In this document: piece by piece, positions 1-11,515 of the stretch
How positions within the stretch are numbered: the first letter of the stretch is position 1
How the letters are laid out: each line of letters opens with the position of its first letter
Source: Serripes groenlandicus
Lineage: Eukaryota > Mollusca > Bivalvia > Cardiida > Cardiidae
Length of the DNA stretch: 64,000 nucleotides
Reading direction: 5' to 3'
Assembly: GCA_031761405.1 (NCBI GenBank)
Contig: JASEVX010000001.1
Span: 116,102,609-116,166,608, forward strand
Program-made: the position numbers and the translations under genes
Notes under the pieces: model-generated
Told to the model about the DNA's origin: nothing
The model's database searches: none
What the model saw: the letters and a program-made list of their open reading frames with translations, nothing else

Positions 1-172
1 TTTATATAATGAGAATAATTTTCATACGAGAATAAGAAGAAGGATCAGTGATCTTTGAAAGCTTTGCGCTGCTTCAAGTACACACTAACTTTTACCATGA
101 CATTGAATACATCGGATGTAAGAGGTGCTTCAATCTACAACGATCAAAATTCAACAACACATGAGCTGTTCC

Positions 173-404
173 ACGAGAAAACCAACATTTTGGACCATGT
201 GTAATGTATCAACCCAGATCGATCCGCGCGTGCTAGTCCGTGCCGACACATTCCGTCTCAGGGGGATAGATGTATAGAGTAATGAATCCTGAAACAGAAA
301 ATCCCCATGAGGCGAACAGTGTCTGTCTTGGTTAGCCTGCGCGGCATGCTTAGGCTGATCCGGGTCGATACTTTACGCAGAGTATACAAACTTGGTTTTC
401 TCGC
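173..404. mobile_element. Fold-back MITE, copy 1
   Basis: A 232-bp fold-back element. It opens with acgagaaaaccaacatt and closes with the inverted counterpart aacttggttttctcgc. The arms continue inward through a conserved block (tatcaacccagatc at left; gatccgggtcgatac inverted at right). A second copy lies at 31273-31511, and the reverse complement of this copy's right arm matches that copy's left arm closely, so this is a dispersed family. No coding capacity is seen. The target duplication is unclear. Confidence 0.75.
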
Positions 405-3400
405 GGAACGGCTCAATATTAACATTTAAAGCTGAGTAATGGATCATCTCAAAGTAACATCTAGTCAAACAAAAGTTAAGTCTCACTATTCGGTGTGTAA
501 TGTCTTGAATTTTAATATTGATTTCCCTATTCATTTAATTCCTATACTATTTCTACCATATGATATGACATACCACCGTTTTAAAATAAACCACAGAAAT
601 AATAACACCATAATTCGTCTATGTTTGTGTCATCATTTGAATAATTAAGTTGTTGATATGCCTTTCTTATCCATACATGTCATTATGTTGTTGTATCGTT
701 TAATATGTCCCAATAAGCTGTTGAATTAAATAAAAAGGAATTTTATCTATCGATTTTACGTCTATATGGGTATTGCTTTTATTAACATTAAGAATCAGAA
801 CAAAAGGTGACTAAACCTCCGTTGGCGATCTTGTGAATTGTCGAAACCTCGGGTAACAACAGTATTGATATAAATGCTACTGTGGAAGTCTGTTTAAAGA
901 TTGAAATTTCTATTTATAGAAATGAAGTAATGAATATGCTCCACAAGAGGGAGCCAAGTACTTCAAAAAAGTTGTATTTACACTTGACAAAATGCTGACG
1001 ATGGTAAAAACCATCTGCTTTTAAAAGTTTCAGAATTTCTCTGTTTCTGGTAAAGGTTAAAGCAACATTTATTTCCCCCTTCGTTAAAACAGTTGATGAG
1101 AGCTCATTTGAGACTGTTCGGTGAATCATTATTTCCTCGATTCACTTTCGTCAACATTTTAAACCTTTCCCACATGTAACATTTGACGTCGCTGCAGCAG
1201 GCCATTCATAAATGTCACATATTAAAACATTCCAAATATGTGACAAGCTGTTTTCGAAGTCGTCTACTGAAGAATGTTTGTATGAGGGAACATGATAACG
1301 GAACAACAGAGAAATCAAACTAATATAAAATAATATTGAACGATATTACTTCCATCAAGTAAAACTCTGAACAATTAAATGGACAACATTTAAGAGATTC
1401 TTTAGAGATTAAGAAAAATGTTTAGGTGAAATAGATTGAAAATATCCTCTAAAAGTGTCGGATAATTCCATCGTGATGCATAATTGATAAGTTGTTCCGC
1501 ATCTAATTCCCTTCGTCCAATCACAGTTTTTCCTGTCTATTCATTATTAATGGGTAAAACAGGCGGGAAATGACACATGAAATATAGCGACTGGACTGGC
1601 AGTCAAATAACTGTATTAATCTATCACATGATATGCTATCTTGGGACTTTTTATCTGGCAATACACCAAAACAAAAACCCGGATAATCTTGATAAACGAA
1701 AATGTTATTTTACGATAATAAGTAGATTTTGACCAAGTTTTCCATGTTGACACCCCGGATAAGATGGTGTGTGGCAGATAGTTATATTGCCCTGTCGGTA
1801 TGTGGCAAATACTTATCCATCGTCAATAGCGTTTGACCTGTCGCAGATGCGAATTAAATAGTTTGCATGCGTTTTCCTTGTGACTAGAACCTTTTTAGTA
1901 AATGTTTAATCGTGTAACCTTTGAAATATTTATTTTAAAAGCAATGCAAGTTGTGGAGAATCTATCCCCCTGTGAATAATTTAACTATCTTTGAAAGAAG
2001 TACATGTATATCAGTTGAAATATACACGAGACACTTTAATCTTCAGTTTGTAACATGAAGAAGCCGATTTAAAGTATTTACATACCCTGTTTAAAGAAAT
2101 TCGCATGATCAGGATTATAAATCCTGATCAATTAAACACTTTTCTTTCGGGGTTTTTGTTGTTGTTATTGTTTGTTTGTTGTTGCATTATTGTTGGAGTG
2201 GGTGTTGGGGGTTCGAGGGGTGTGGTTAAAGACGCAACGCTGACCGTAAGCCATCGAGTAGCCATCGAGTAGCCATAAATATCTTCGCCTTCTATTTCGG
2301 TTATTCTAACGGCTATCTATCAAGTTTTAAATAATAGTTATTTTAACCTACGTTTTGTACAAGAAAATTATATTTACAACAGAGCGAATAACATTTTTAC
2401 CTATTATATTATAATATGCAATGTTGTTTGTATTGTGCTGCATTGTGAATTCGTCATCTATAATATTAAATAGCACAGATCGGAATCAAATCTAACCAAT
2501 TGTTCTGACATGACAGTTGCTTTGGGGACTGTCTAAATATTCCATTCTTTTTTGGTGGTACCTTTTAACTTGGATTATTTTGAGATGACTTAATGCAGTA
2601 TAATCGTTTTTTGCACATTTCTAAAAGTAAGTAACGGCATTTGTACTTATTTGACATGGTCGACGCACTTACAGCTAGATATGTATCAACACTTGTCACA
2701 AATGTCTTAAAACCACATTCATCCTTTGTAAAAAAAAAAAAAATCATAAAGAAAACCTGATATGTATTTGTATAGCACCTCGCCCAAAACCCTATACGTT
2801 TCCATAACAATTACTGGTTTATGGTCACTCCTTGTTTCAGATCAAACACTTAGTTTTTTGAAACTTCGAAACTGCATGATGGTTGTGCAGTTTGGAGCAA
2901 ACCTTGTTCATGATTAGAAACACCATATCAACAGGTTTATTGGCGAGGCTATTTCGAGAAAGCAAATGGTAATACAAGATCAACACGTATTTTACTAGAA
3001 ATTTACAATTACCCTGTACTTAATATCGTCCACCGGGTCTCTCAGGGAGGGGGTCAGCAATCCAGGCACTAACAACGATGTACGTGGCTTAACTCTGTGA
3101 AAAAGCCAACTACTCTACCGACGTCGCTATTAAAGCCAGTGTTCACAGCAAGGCTGTAGAAGTGGTATTTGTACCTATACCCCATTCCCGTTATAAACGT
3201 ATTTCAACCAAATTTGGAAAAATATAAAAAAGATATTAACAGGGATTTGTTAACACTTGAGCAGAGGCATATACAAACAATTATTTATATGCTTGAAACA
3301 GAAAAACCGATTAAAAGTAAACAGGTTATACCTAGCACTGATTGATTTTGCCACTCGGCAGTACAATTGTGCTTTATATGGTTATTCCATCTGATGAATA

Positions 3401-3513
3401 CATGTGTTTAAAACACGACAGTCGTGATAGCGTAGATGGTAGGAACAAGCAGTTCAGAAGTTAATTCTTAACATTAGTTTTCTTGGGGTTTTCTTACTTG
3501 ACTTTAAATCTTA
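405..3513. other. Gene-free AT-rich DNA
   Basis: No frame with coding character is visible. At 1145-1290 there is a decayed fragment resembling the TTAA-type MITE family (cctttcccacatgtaac near the left side, gaagtcgtctactgaag near the right). A short TTG/TTTG-rich stretch lies at about 2150-2215 and an A-run at 2732-2744. The rest shows no recognisable gene. Confidence 0.5.
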
Positions 3514-3717
3514 TTAACCCTTTTCCACCTGCAGATGCATTTTGACGCAATAACGACTTTTGAAAACATTGTTCATGGTGAGCAATTTCTCCTTTGGCTA
3601 CAATGTTTTTAACTTTTTTAAACAATTAAGCTATATTTTATATAGATTTTTCTGGTTTTTGTCACTATGTTTTCAAAGTCATCTGCTGCAGATTTGTTGT
3701 ATGTGGGAAAGGGTTAA
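3514..3717. mobile_element. TTAA-flanked MITE (piggyBac-like ends), copy A
   Basis: A 204-bp unit bounded by TTAA on both sides, with ends CCCTTTTCCACCTGCAGATG and, inverted, CCCTTTCCCACATACAACAA. A TTAA target followed by CCC termini is the signature of piggyBac-type transposons, so a non-autonomous piggyBac-like element is inferred. No transposase is present. The family recurs at 36131-36344 and, with one decayed end, at several other places in the window. The 67-residue open frame across it is repeat-derived. Confidence 0.7.
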
Positions 3718-5989
3718 CATTCGACCATTCTATTTCTTTTCTAATAATTTCATATATTCATAACATTATTTTTCTCAAGTCTGCTAGATATATTCCTGTC
3801 AAAAAGAATAAAAAATTCATAAATACGCATCCATTTTATTCGTTGAATTCTGAAAAAAGCATGCATCAATTTCTTTTTGCATACCTCTTCTTAAATAGAA
3901 ATATCACATAACACTTAAAAAGTATGACTATGCAAAGGTAATTAAATGAAAGACTAGGTTTTCGGGGATTCGAACCCATTACCACGTTATTTGCAGATCT
4001 GTTCGCTACGTACAATGATATTTACTATATAAAAGTGCAGTCTGTTTTGACTTGGACAGTGTAATTTAATGTCGATACTTTGTCTTGAAAATTGTAATAA
4101 CGTACAAAAGGTCTTGAATATTTATGACTGTCGTGTACATTATGTTTACCAACACATCAGGAAGCTCCTTCTATTGAACAACGCATGTAAAACATGCAGG
4201 TCAGTCACCGACACAGGCCTTAAACATTCCAAAAGAACGGAGTATAAATATGTTCGTCTATCAAAGATAAAGAAAATGTCAGGTTATCCTTGCTTCCCAA
4301 TGCCAAAACATTTCAATACATACTGACTTCTTTGCGAGAAAATACATGATATTGCACATCATCAAGCATGGATATCATGTGTTGGCCCACAAAAGAATAT
4401 ATTAAGACAACATTGATTTTAAACATGTCGTTAAGTTTTTAACCCATTCACATCGGCTCGTTCCAGACAAAGAAAGTAAATTGTGTTTTGATTCGTCACG
4501 ACAACTCATATCCTCGGTCGTGATGCCCAAACTTCCGTCACACCACAGGCAGAGCTCTAGATAAGGGGAGTTTTGCATGTTCTTAAAGCCTTATTTGACA
4601 TTTTAACCCTATGTTGTGGGTACTCAAAAGAAATGTCTCAGTGAGACGATTCTTTTGATTACCCACAGCATAGGCTTTGGTTGGATAATAAGAAAGATAT
4701 TTTGAGGAAAAGAACTGTAAACCCCTTCTTACCTGGACCCCTGACACAGGAATCCAGAGAGGGACACGGAATGAATTAAACTGATTCACGCCAGGCAAAA
4801 AGTGGTCATATCCCCGTTTGGGTATAATTTAACATAACGTTGGAACTAAAGAGGTTAAAGTTACATTTCTAGTTTTTCACCAGAAGTTAAAGCATGTTTC
4901 TATCAATAGTCAAACATGGAGAGCCACTCTTTGAGCACATGTTCACCTGAATCATTCACTATGTACATTATTCGCAAAGACGGTAAATCCCGTTTTCGCC
5001 GGACGAAAGTGTGTTTGCCCTTCATTTGCTAATACATGTAAAATAGTAAAACAGTGTGTACTCGTTCCCGTGGAAGCATACTTTAAGGGCATAATACACA
5101 GATCCTCATGGTTTGACATATGCTATATCTGTATAAGTAATGCATGAGAAAAACTCTATATTTTTATTTGGGTAAAAACGTGCATCAGTAGTTGTTCTTT
5201 TAATTTCAAAACGGATATGCATTGACAGTTAAGGGCCATTGTGTACGGATAGCTTTTGGAAATATACACCAGCAGTTTGGTACCACACGGTTTGTAACGA
5301 TTCGTACCAGAAGCGACAAAGCTATTATCTGATTGGTGGATTAACAAGAGTTATCCTTACCATTGGTTTGATATCATACAAATTTGGGTATTAGTTATAT
5401 AGCTTCATATTGATGCTTAAGTAGTGAAGGACGATGTTTTGAGATAAGACTACACGAGTGTACATGCTGATCTCCTAGTTTGCAAATGCAATTTGACAGG
5501 GTTTTAGATTTGTTTAAAATAAATATGTTTCATAAAGGGTAGATCAGAGTCAGGAATGTGATGTAAGCGTTATATTTTGTCTGTAAGAGTAGGAGACATT
5601 GGCGGTTAATTTTTAATGAACTGTCTTTCTTTGTTCGAAAGACACGTGGTTGATCTATGAATGTACTCTTACGTCGCATGTGCTGTAACCATTATTTGAT
5701 GAGGAGACCGATATGGAACGACGACATCTCTAATATACGAGACTAATTTTAACCCTTATCCCGCTGAGGATACATATAGTTGTATAGTCGAAAGTAAGAT
5801 AAGGACTGTTTAAATCATAGGAGTTTCGGTCTTTTGTTGTCTTCCAATATTGCCTTATTTACGCAAAAAAAATGACATAATACACGAATCTCGTAAAGGG
5901 CGCCTTGAGTAATAATGAAACATAACGAAAATACAAGTGTAACGAAAACAAAAGGGAGAGCGATACAATAACAACAATATTTCTATTTT
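3718..5989. other. Gene-free interval with one hairpin
   Basis: Small open frames here (for example 4069-4326) lack homology I recognise and have no splice or Kozak context. At 3958-3990 a fragment with a tRNA B-box-like core (ggggattcgaaccc) suggests an old SINE remnant. The hairpin at 4609-4673 is listed separately. Confidence 0.5.
4609..4673. repeat. Imperfect hairpin, 24-bp arms
   Basis: The left arm ctatgttgtgggtactcaaa continues to aagaa and pairs with the right arm ttcttttgattacccacagc plus atag. The loop contains a second small palindrome (tctcagtgaga). It may be the terminus or core of an old MITE; the outer boundary is not resolved. Confidence 0.55.
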
Positions 5990-6003
5990 TGTTAAATGCA
6001 GAA

Positions 6004-6041
6004 ACTCTTTCTGTCTCTATCTCTCTTTGTCTCTGTCTGCC

Positions 6042-6096
<55 letters not shown>

Positions 6097-6113
6097 ATGT
6101 CTGTCTGTCTGTA

Positions 6114-6144
<31 letters not shown>

Positions 6145-6266
6145 ATGTATGTATGTCTGTCTGTATGTCCGTCTGTCTCTCTCTCTGTCTCTCTCTGTCT
6201 CTCTGTCTCTATCTGTCTGTCTGTATCTCTCTGTCTCTCTTTGTCTGTCTGTCTGTCTGTCTGTCT

Positions 6267-6348
<82 letters not shown>

Positions 6349-6355
6349 ACACACT

Positions 6356-6433
<78 letters not shown>

Positions 6434-6443
6434 ACACCCACCC
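6004..6443. repeat. Compound microsatellite (CTGT)n-(CT)n-(CA)n
   Basis: Three simple repeats abut: a CTGT-rich tract with CTGTATGT variants (about 6039-6270), a pure CT tract (about 6271-6335) and a pure CA tract (about 6359-6432). Five long open frames on both strands here (151-170 residues of Ser/Leu/Cys/Val or Arg/Glu/Thr periodicity) are translations of the repeat and not genes. Confidence 0.97.
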
Positions 6444-6564
6444 TCACACTTTACACTTAAAATAGTCAGTATGAAAAATAACCATTTTCATTTTCCAATG
6501 TTGCATTGTACTTCAAGTACAACTAATTGTAACTTTTAATTTTCAAAATATTTACGTAAACTAT

Positions 6565-6633
6565 AATTCTATTTCGTATAATAGAATAACCAAGATATTA
6601 AATGAGATGTGTACCGCGCATGTGCAAATCAGT
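6565..6633 (+). repeat. DIRS left inverted terminal repeat
   Basis: The outer part (attctatttcgtataatagaat at 6566-6587, shown here only in part: attctatttcgtataatag) is copied in reverse in the internal complementary region. The inner part, 6597-6633, is inverted at 10523-10559 with three mismatches (tgt versus ggc). The left boundary is set by where similarity to the internal region ends. Confidence 0.8.
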
Positions 6634-6844
6634 GTACATGCGCTTCCGGTATAAGCGAGGCGTATTTTAATTCAATAGGAATTCTTTTGGATTTAACTAG
6701 GCAAAAACGAACGTAGTTCTTTGATATGAGTGTTTAATTATTGCCACAGTAGTTCGTTTGTACGCTGTACAAACTGTGTCACACAGAATTTTGCTGTTTT
6801 TTGTGTTTTTTCAATCTTTTAGTTGTCACACGTGGTGGGACACA

Positions 6845-7498
6845 ATGGCGGACAAAGTAGATCGCGAGGCGATTGATAATACCGAAATTACGATAGCTAC
6901 TCGTGAGAGTGAGCTCAAAGACTCTAAGCAAAAGGGTAAACAAACTCTGAAACGGGCTGCATACGTGGAGTTTCCCCTAGGTCCAAGCCGAAAGATTGGG
7001 ACGAAGAAATGTTATCCATCTTAAAAGAATTGCGGAAGGAGCAATTGACAACTAGAAATAGACTAGAGGAATTCGATAAAAGATTTGAGAAGATGGAATC
7101 GTATGATGATTGTGACTATTATGATCTGGAAGATTCGAGTTATGAGTACGACGTTGAATATTGCAACGAGAATGAAATGAATAAAAAGAGGAATAGTGAA
7201 GAAACCCCAAATGAAAAGGTGAGCAGACTTGTAGATTTTCCATTTTGGCAAAACGATTCAAGTCGATAGAAACTTGTAGTGGCAATATATCTGTACTAGC
7301 AGATAATGTAAATGAATTGTTTACAAAAGGCATGGCTGAAGAACAGTACATTGAAATGATCAAAGACGAGTTCAGTCCAAGACCATCAAATTGTGATGGT
7401 TTGGTGACTGTTACATTGAATCAATTAGTTTGGGATGTGGTATCGCCTATTGCTGGAACTAAGGACAAAAAGAATCCCAAAGACGAGGGGGATTAAGA
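6845..7498 (+). pseudogene. DIRS gag-like ORF1, frameshifted
   Basis: The likely start is ATG at 6845 (caca ATG G), giving a product that begins MADKVDREAIDNTE. The reading frame changes near 6980, again near 7240 and near 7475; between these shifts the frames stay open and charged. Segments include an acidic stretch DYYDLEDSSYEYDVEY around 7115-7165 and a Lys/Glu-rich helix-forming segment (ILKELRKEQLTTRNRLEEF) at 7015-7075. By position and composition this is the structural ORF of a DIRS element. No zinc knuckle is seen. Family assignment rests on context because Gag sequences of DIRS elements diverge fast. Confidence 0.65.
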
Positions 7499-8852
7499 AA
7501 GATGTAGAATTAAAGGTAAGTGAGAAATTCAAAGAAGGTAGATTGAAATATTTTTCAAATGAATGGGAAAAGATAACCCAAGATCCAGTTATTTTAGAAC
7601 TGATATCAGGCTGCAGATTAAATTTCACGAATAATTATTCTCCAAAACAGAACTATTTTTCTCAGCAAAATTACAACAAAAAAGAGTCACTCATTATTAA
7701 TAAAGAAATTGGAAAATGTTAAATTTGAAAGTTATTGTGCAAGTAGAAGAAGTTGGAACACAATTTGTATCACCTATCTTCTTGCGACCCAAGAAGTATA
7801 ATGAGTACCGTATGATTTTATAATTGAAAAAACGTATGTACACTCGTGTAGTCTTATCTAAAAACATTTTAAAATGGATACCTTTGAAACTGCTCTTTCG
7901 TTAGTAAGGAAATACAAGTACATGTGTATATCTGATATTAGACATGCATATTAATCTATCCCTGTTTTAGAGGGAGATCAACAATTTCTAAGATTTAAAT
8001 GGAAGGGAAAAATAGTTCAATATACATGCATTCCCAATGGATATAGGGATGGTCCAAGGTTGTTTACAAAACTACTGGAACCGATTGGGGTTTTTTTTAA
8101 ATTAAGAGCAGATGGACACGTTTGTTCAGGATATATTGATGATAATATCTTGGGAGGCAGTTCGCTTGACAGCCGAATGTGTCACATGATTTAATGAAAC
8201 AATGGGGTTTTAAAATGAATGAGGACAAGTCAATGATGGTTCCATCTCAAAAAGTCATATATTTGGGTTTTATTATTGATTCACAATTAATGATTGTAAT
8301 GTTGACGCAGGAAAAGATGGAACATATTGTAGTTCTGTGTAAGCATTTGAAAATGTCTAGGACTGCAAACATTAGAGAAGTAGCCAAAGTCATTGGAGTA
8401 CTTGTTTCGTCGTTTCCTACGGTAGAGTACGGCAGCCTTTTTTATAGAGAGTTCGAGAAAGAAAAGATTAAGGCATTGCGGAATCATTACGGCAATTACG
8501 AATCAGAAATGTCGATTTCCCCTAGCATGAACATTTAGTTGGAATGGTGGATTAAAAATATTCACACACAAATCAGACATATTGATAGGGGCAGCACCAC
8601 TCTAGAAGTTCAGACAGATAGCAGTCTAGATGGCTGGGTGTTGTGTTTCAAGGGAAACAATTCGGAGGTAGATGGAAAGGTGAAGAAAGTAGATATCATA
8701 TCAATGCTTTACAACTAATTGCCATTTTTTTATTTGCACTAAAGGCACTTCCTGGAGATTTAGAAAATAAACATGTGAAAATACTATCTGATAGTTCAAC
8801 AGTAATATGTTATATCAAAAGTATGGGAGGCAAACGAAAATTAAAAAATTAA
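7499..8852 (+). pseudogene. DIRS reverse transcriptase / RNase H region, disabled
   Basis: The N-terminal segment (EWEKITQDPVILELISGC, near 7560-7615) is typical of the start of DIRS RT ORFs. RT proper follows: the segment HFKMDTFETALSLVRKYKY near 7870-7920, CISDIRHAY then an in-frame TAA at 7952-7954, and the catalytic YIDDN at about 8132-8146. The frame breaks after the DD motif, then the thumb-like region (GFIIDSQLMIVMLTQEK) is open from 8179 to 8538. RNase H follows with QTDSS near 8611-8625 and LSDSSTVICYI near 8785-8820. The usual Glu of the HIN-LEL motif reads Gln (CAA, 8712-8714). The protein would copy element RNA to DNA and degrade the RNA strand; here it cannot be made intact. Confidence 0.85.
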
Positions 8853-8939
8853 AAAAGATGAGCACATATACCAGAGGTGGCAAATGAGACTGATGCACCC
8901 TCTCGTAAATTCGAGGATAATATAGAATGGCAATTGAAA

Positions 8940-9270
8940 GATGATATTTTTAAGAAGATTTGTGATAATTGGTAAAAGCCAGATATTGATTTATTTGCAT
9001 CCAGAATAAACAAATAAGGTGCCTGTTTATTGCTCATGGAAGCCAGATAATAATGCTTCCTATATCGATGCATTTACTGTTGGTTGGGCAAACTTTAAAT
9101 GCCCGTATGTGTTTCCTCCTTTCAGTGTTATGAGCCGCTGCATTCGGAAAGGATAAAACGACCAGACAGAGGCATTTTTAATTGCGCCATTATGGCCCAC
9201 TCAAGCTTGGCTTTTCAAGTCTCATAAGAATACTGGTGGATGTGCCACAGTTTCTATCGAGGACAACACG
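8940..9270 (+). pseudogene. DIRS region between RNase H and recombinase (methyltransferase-like position), broken
   Basis: Fragments in different frames read PDIDLFASRINK (about 8980-9015), a DAFTV-GWANFKCPYVFPPF-like block (about 9068-9130), and a WPTQAW-like/RILVDVPQFLSRTTRLF block (9190-9280). These motifs in this order are what DIRS elements carry downstream of RNase H, where a methyltransferase-like domain has been described. Stops at 8974-8976 and around 9016 plus frame changes break it. I assign it by position and motif order only. Confidence 0.6.
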
Positions 9271-9289
9271 GCTGTTTATAGCACCAAAC

Positions 9290-10261
9290 AAAGACCAAGA
9301 ACATCCCATGCAAAGTGTCGGGAAATCATTTAGAGAACGAGGATTTTCTGAAAAGGCAACCAGCATTATTATGTCATCATGGAGAAGTTCTTCAAAACGC
9401 AAGTACCAGGTATATATTTCAAAATGGTTACAGTTCTGTGATAGCCAGAAAATTTATTCATTTTCAGTTCCTGTTCAAGACATGATTGAATTTCTAACCT
9501 GTGAATTTGTTTGAGTTACAGTTCTATAAATACAGCTAGAGCTGCGCTGTCCTCGTTAGGCATTATGTTGGATTCCTTTACAGCAGGAACGCATCCTATT
9601 GTCATTAGATTCATGAAATGAGTATTTAACAGTAGACCCCCCTAGACCTAGATATTCACATACTTGGGATGTGGACATAGTACAATTACTTGAGAAAACA
9701 GTCTCCTGTTAAACGATTAAGTCTTAAAGATTTAACATTAAAATGTATATGCGTATTGTGCTTACAAATGCAGCAATGGTTCAGACTGTACATTTGCTAA
9801 CAGTTAAGAATTAGAAAAAGACTAAATCACAATTTATTTTACAGTTCAGTAGTTTACTTTAGCAAAGTAGACCAGGTTTTGATTTCTCATTTCTAAGTTT
9901 AAATGCATACCCTCCAGACAGGAGGCTTTGTGTGTTTACAGTGTTAAAAGAATACTTGTATAGAACTAACACTTTAAGAAACAAGGAAGAGACACTTCTG
10001 ATTAGCTATATTAAGCCACATACTTCCGTTACTAGAGACACGATTGCTAGATGGGAAAAGACTGTTATGATTCGAGCTGGAATACATGACTCGTTTGGGG
10101 CACACAGTGCCAGAGCAGCAGTAGTTTCAAAAGCAAAATTTAATGGTGTAGCTGTGAAGGATATATTGGCTAGAGCTGGGTGGACTAAAAGTACATTTAC
10201 AAAGTTCTATCATAAGAAAATACAAAAAGAAGATGAGTTCGTGAGTTGTATTGATTGCTGA
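9290..10261 (+). pseudogene. DIRS tyrosine recombinase, disabled
   Basis: The N-terminal arm-binding part is open from about 9290 to 9514 (SFRERGFSEKATSIIMSSW, then KWLQFCDSQKIY) and ends in a stop. The middle, 9515-9930, holds several stops. The C-terminal catalytic part is open to the stop at 10261, with the box II HSARAA (His at 10103, Arg at 10112) and the likely nucleophile Tyr in KFYHKK (10208-10210). At the expected position of the first catalytic Arg the frame reads NAAMVQTVHLL, with Met (ATG, 9776-9778) where Arg is usual. The enzyme would integrate the circular DIRS intermediate without a target duplication. Confidence 0.85.
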
Positions 10262-10294
10262 GGTATGTTCTTTGACGTTATATAGCTTTAAAAT

Positions 10295-10404
10295 CTCATT
10301 TAATACCGTAGATATTCTATATACGAAATAGAATTTAAAAATTAAACGAGACTTACCTTGGTTAAGTAATTCTATGAGTTATAGAATTACGGAAGGATTA
10401 AATG
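10295..10404 (+). repeat. DIRS internal complementary region
   Basis: The first half (10295-10334) is the inverse of the left terminus 6565-6606 (ctcatttaat... gaaatagaatt). The second half (10342-10404) is the inverse of the right terminus 10552-10627 (acgagacttaccttggttaa, then attctatgagttatagaat). The two halves meet at about 10335-10341, so this block represents the joined ends of the element, as expected for the rolling-circle template of DIRS retrotransposition. Confidence 0.88.
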
Positions 10405-10522
10405 CCACACTCCCACCCAGCTTAGGGATTGGTTATGTATACTTGGAATAAGTGAATATAGAATAACTACGTTGGAATGCGAATGGACAATAGTGTATAA
10501 TAACTCCCGAAAACGATTGAAG

Positions 10523-10627
10523 ACTGATTTGCGCCTGCGCGGTACACATCTCATTTAATCCCTCCGTAATTCTATAACTCATAGAATTACAATCATACAT
10601 CCACTTAACCAAGGTAAGTCTCGTTTA
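10523..10627 (+). repeat. DIRS right inverted terminal repeat with extension
   Basis: The inner part, 10523-10559, is inverted at the left end. The outer extension, 10560-10627 (to tctcgttta), is not in the left ITR but is copied in the internal complementary region, as in DIRS-1 where the right repeat carries extra terminal bases. Confidence 0.82.
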
Positions 10628-11280
10628 TTTTCTAAATTATTATTATTTGTCTTCAGGGAGACTCTTTAAACGTACTTTCAACAATTCTTAACAACATAGT
10701 TAGGCAAAGCAAAGAATCACTCAAATAAAAGAACTAACCGCCGTAATATGACAAAACAGCAACAAATCCCATTTAATCAAATGAGGGACAATATAATACA
10801 CATCGTTATTGGATGTACGCATATTCAACAGGAAATTGTTCATCATTAAATGATTAGGTAAGATATACGAGTATGTCACTAAAAAGTCACGAATCCCTCC
10901 GTGTTATCAATACCATTTCACAATTCCCTTGTTGTCATATCTATTGCTTGTAATTAATTACCACTGATATTAATTTCAATGACATATTCTCCAACACTAA
11001 TATCATCATCAATACCATGACTAATTATCAAATATATACAATAGAATAGTAGGTTGAGCCGTTTTAATCAACTTTTATTTCTTCGACCACCTCGATGGTA
11101 TACTGGTTGGAACCCGCGTTATTCTTGAACCTCCTTCGGAATTCATGTCGTGGCTCAATAGAGATACTAGGAGAGTAGTCACAAGTCCTTGACAGACCAT
11201 ACGAACGTCGGAATTATGCGACCAACGAATATATATATCAGTGTGCGGATAAGTATGAGTATCCTGTTAATCTCTGGTAT

Positions 11281-11515
11281 GTTTTGTTTTGCTTGAAGAA
11301 TGTTTACGCTGCTTTCAACACTTTGTCAGTTATTCCACGGCGTTTCCTGTGCATGTTACCAGTAGTACTGGTAAAGTTAACCCCAGAAGGCGCAATACAG
11401 GGAGCGCCATTACTACCAAGACTTTGGTCCGACTCAGCCGTAGATGGAACCCGCGACCTCTAGCATCCGAGAAGGATGCTTTACCAGTAAATCATTCAAG
11501 GATCGGTCAACACAG
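11281..11515 (-). mobile_element. tRNA-derived SINE, reverse orientation
   Basis: Read on the minus strand, a tRNA-like head (ctggtaaagcatccttctcg, B-box-like gcgggttccatctac) is followed by a body with agtactggtaacatgcac and the tail core gaaagcagcgtaaac. The tail core is the one seen in the other SINEs of this window. The 156-residue open frame on the plus strand crosses it and is not a gene. Confidence 0.65.

Larger units (their letters stand above)
6565..10627 (+). mobile_element. DIRS-like tyrosine-recombinase retrotransposon, decayed full-length copy
   Basis: A ~4.06-kb element with gag-like, RT/RNase H and tyrosine recombinase regions in that order, no LTRs and no integrase. The termini are inverted: 6597-6633 matches 10523-10559 in reverse complement (attaaatgagatgtgtaccg core). 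An internal segment, 10295-10404, is complementary in its first half to the outer left end (6565-6606) and in its second half to the outer right end (10552-10627). That arrangement is the internal complementary region that defines the DIRS group and templates the circular intermediate. Every coding domain carries frameshifts or stops, so this copy is dead. Confidence 0.9.

Noticed and set aside
5859..6539. Five overlapping long open frames on both strands
   Set aside because: Every one is the translation of CTGT, CT or CA repeats; composition is perfectly periodic.
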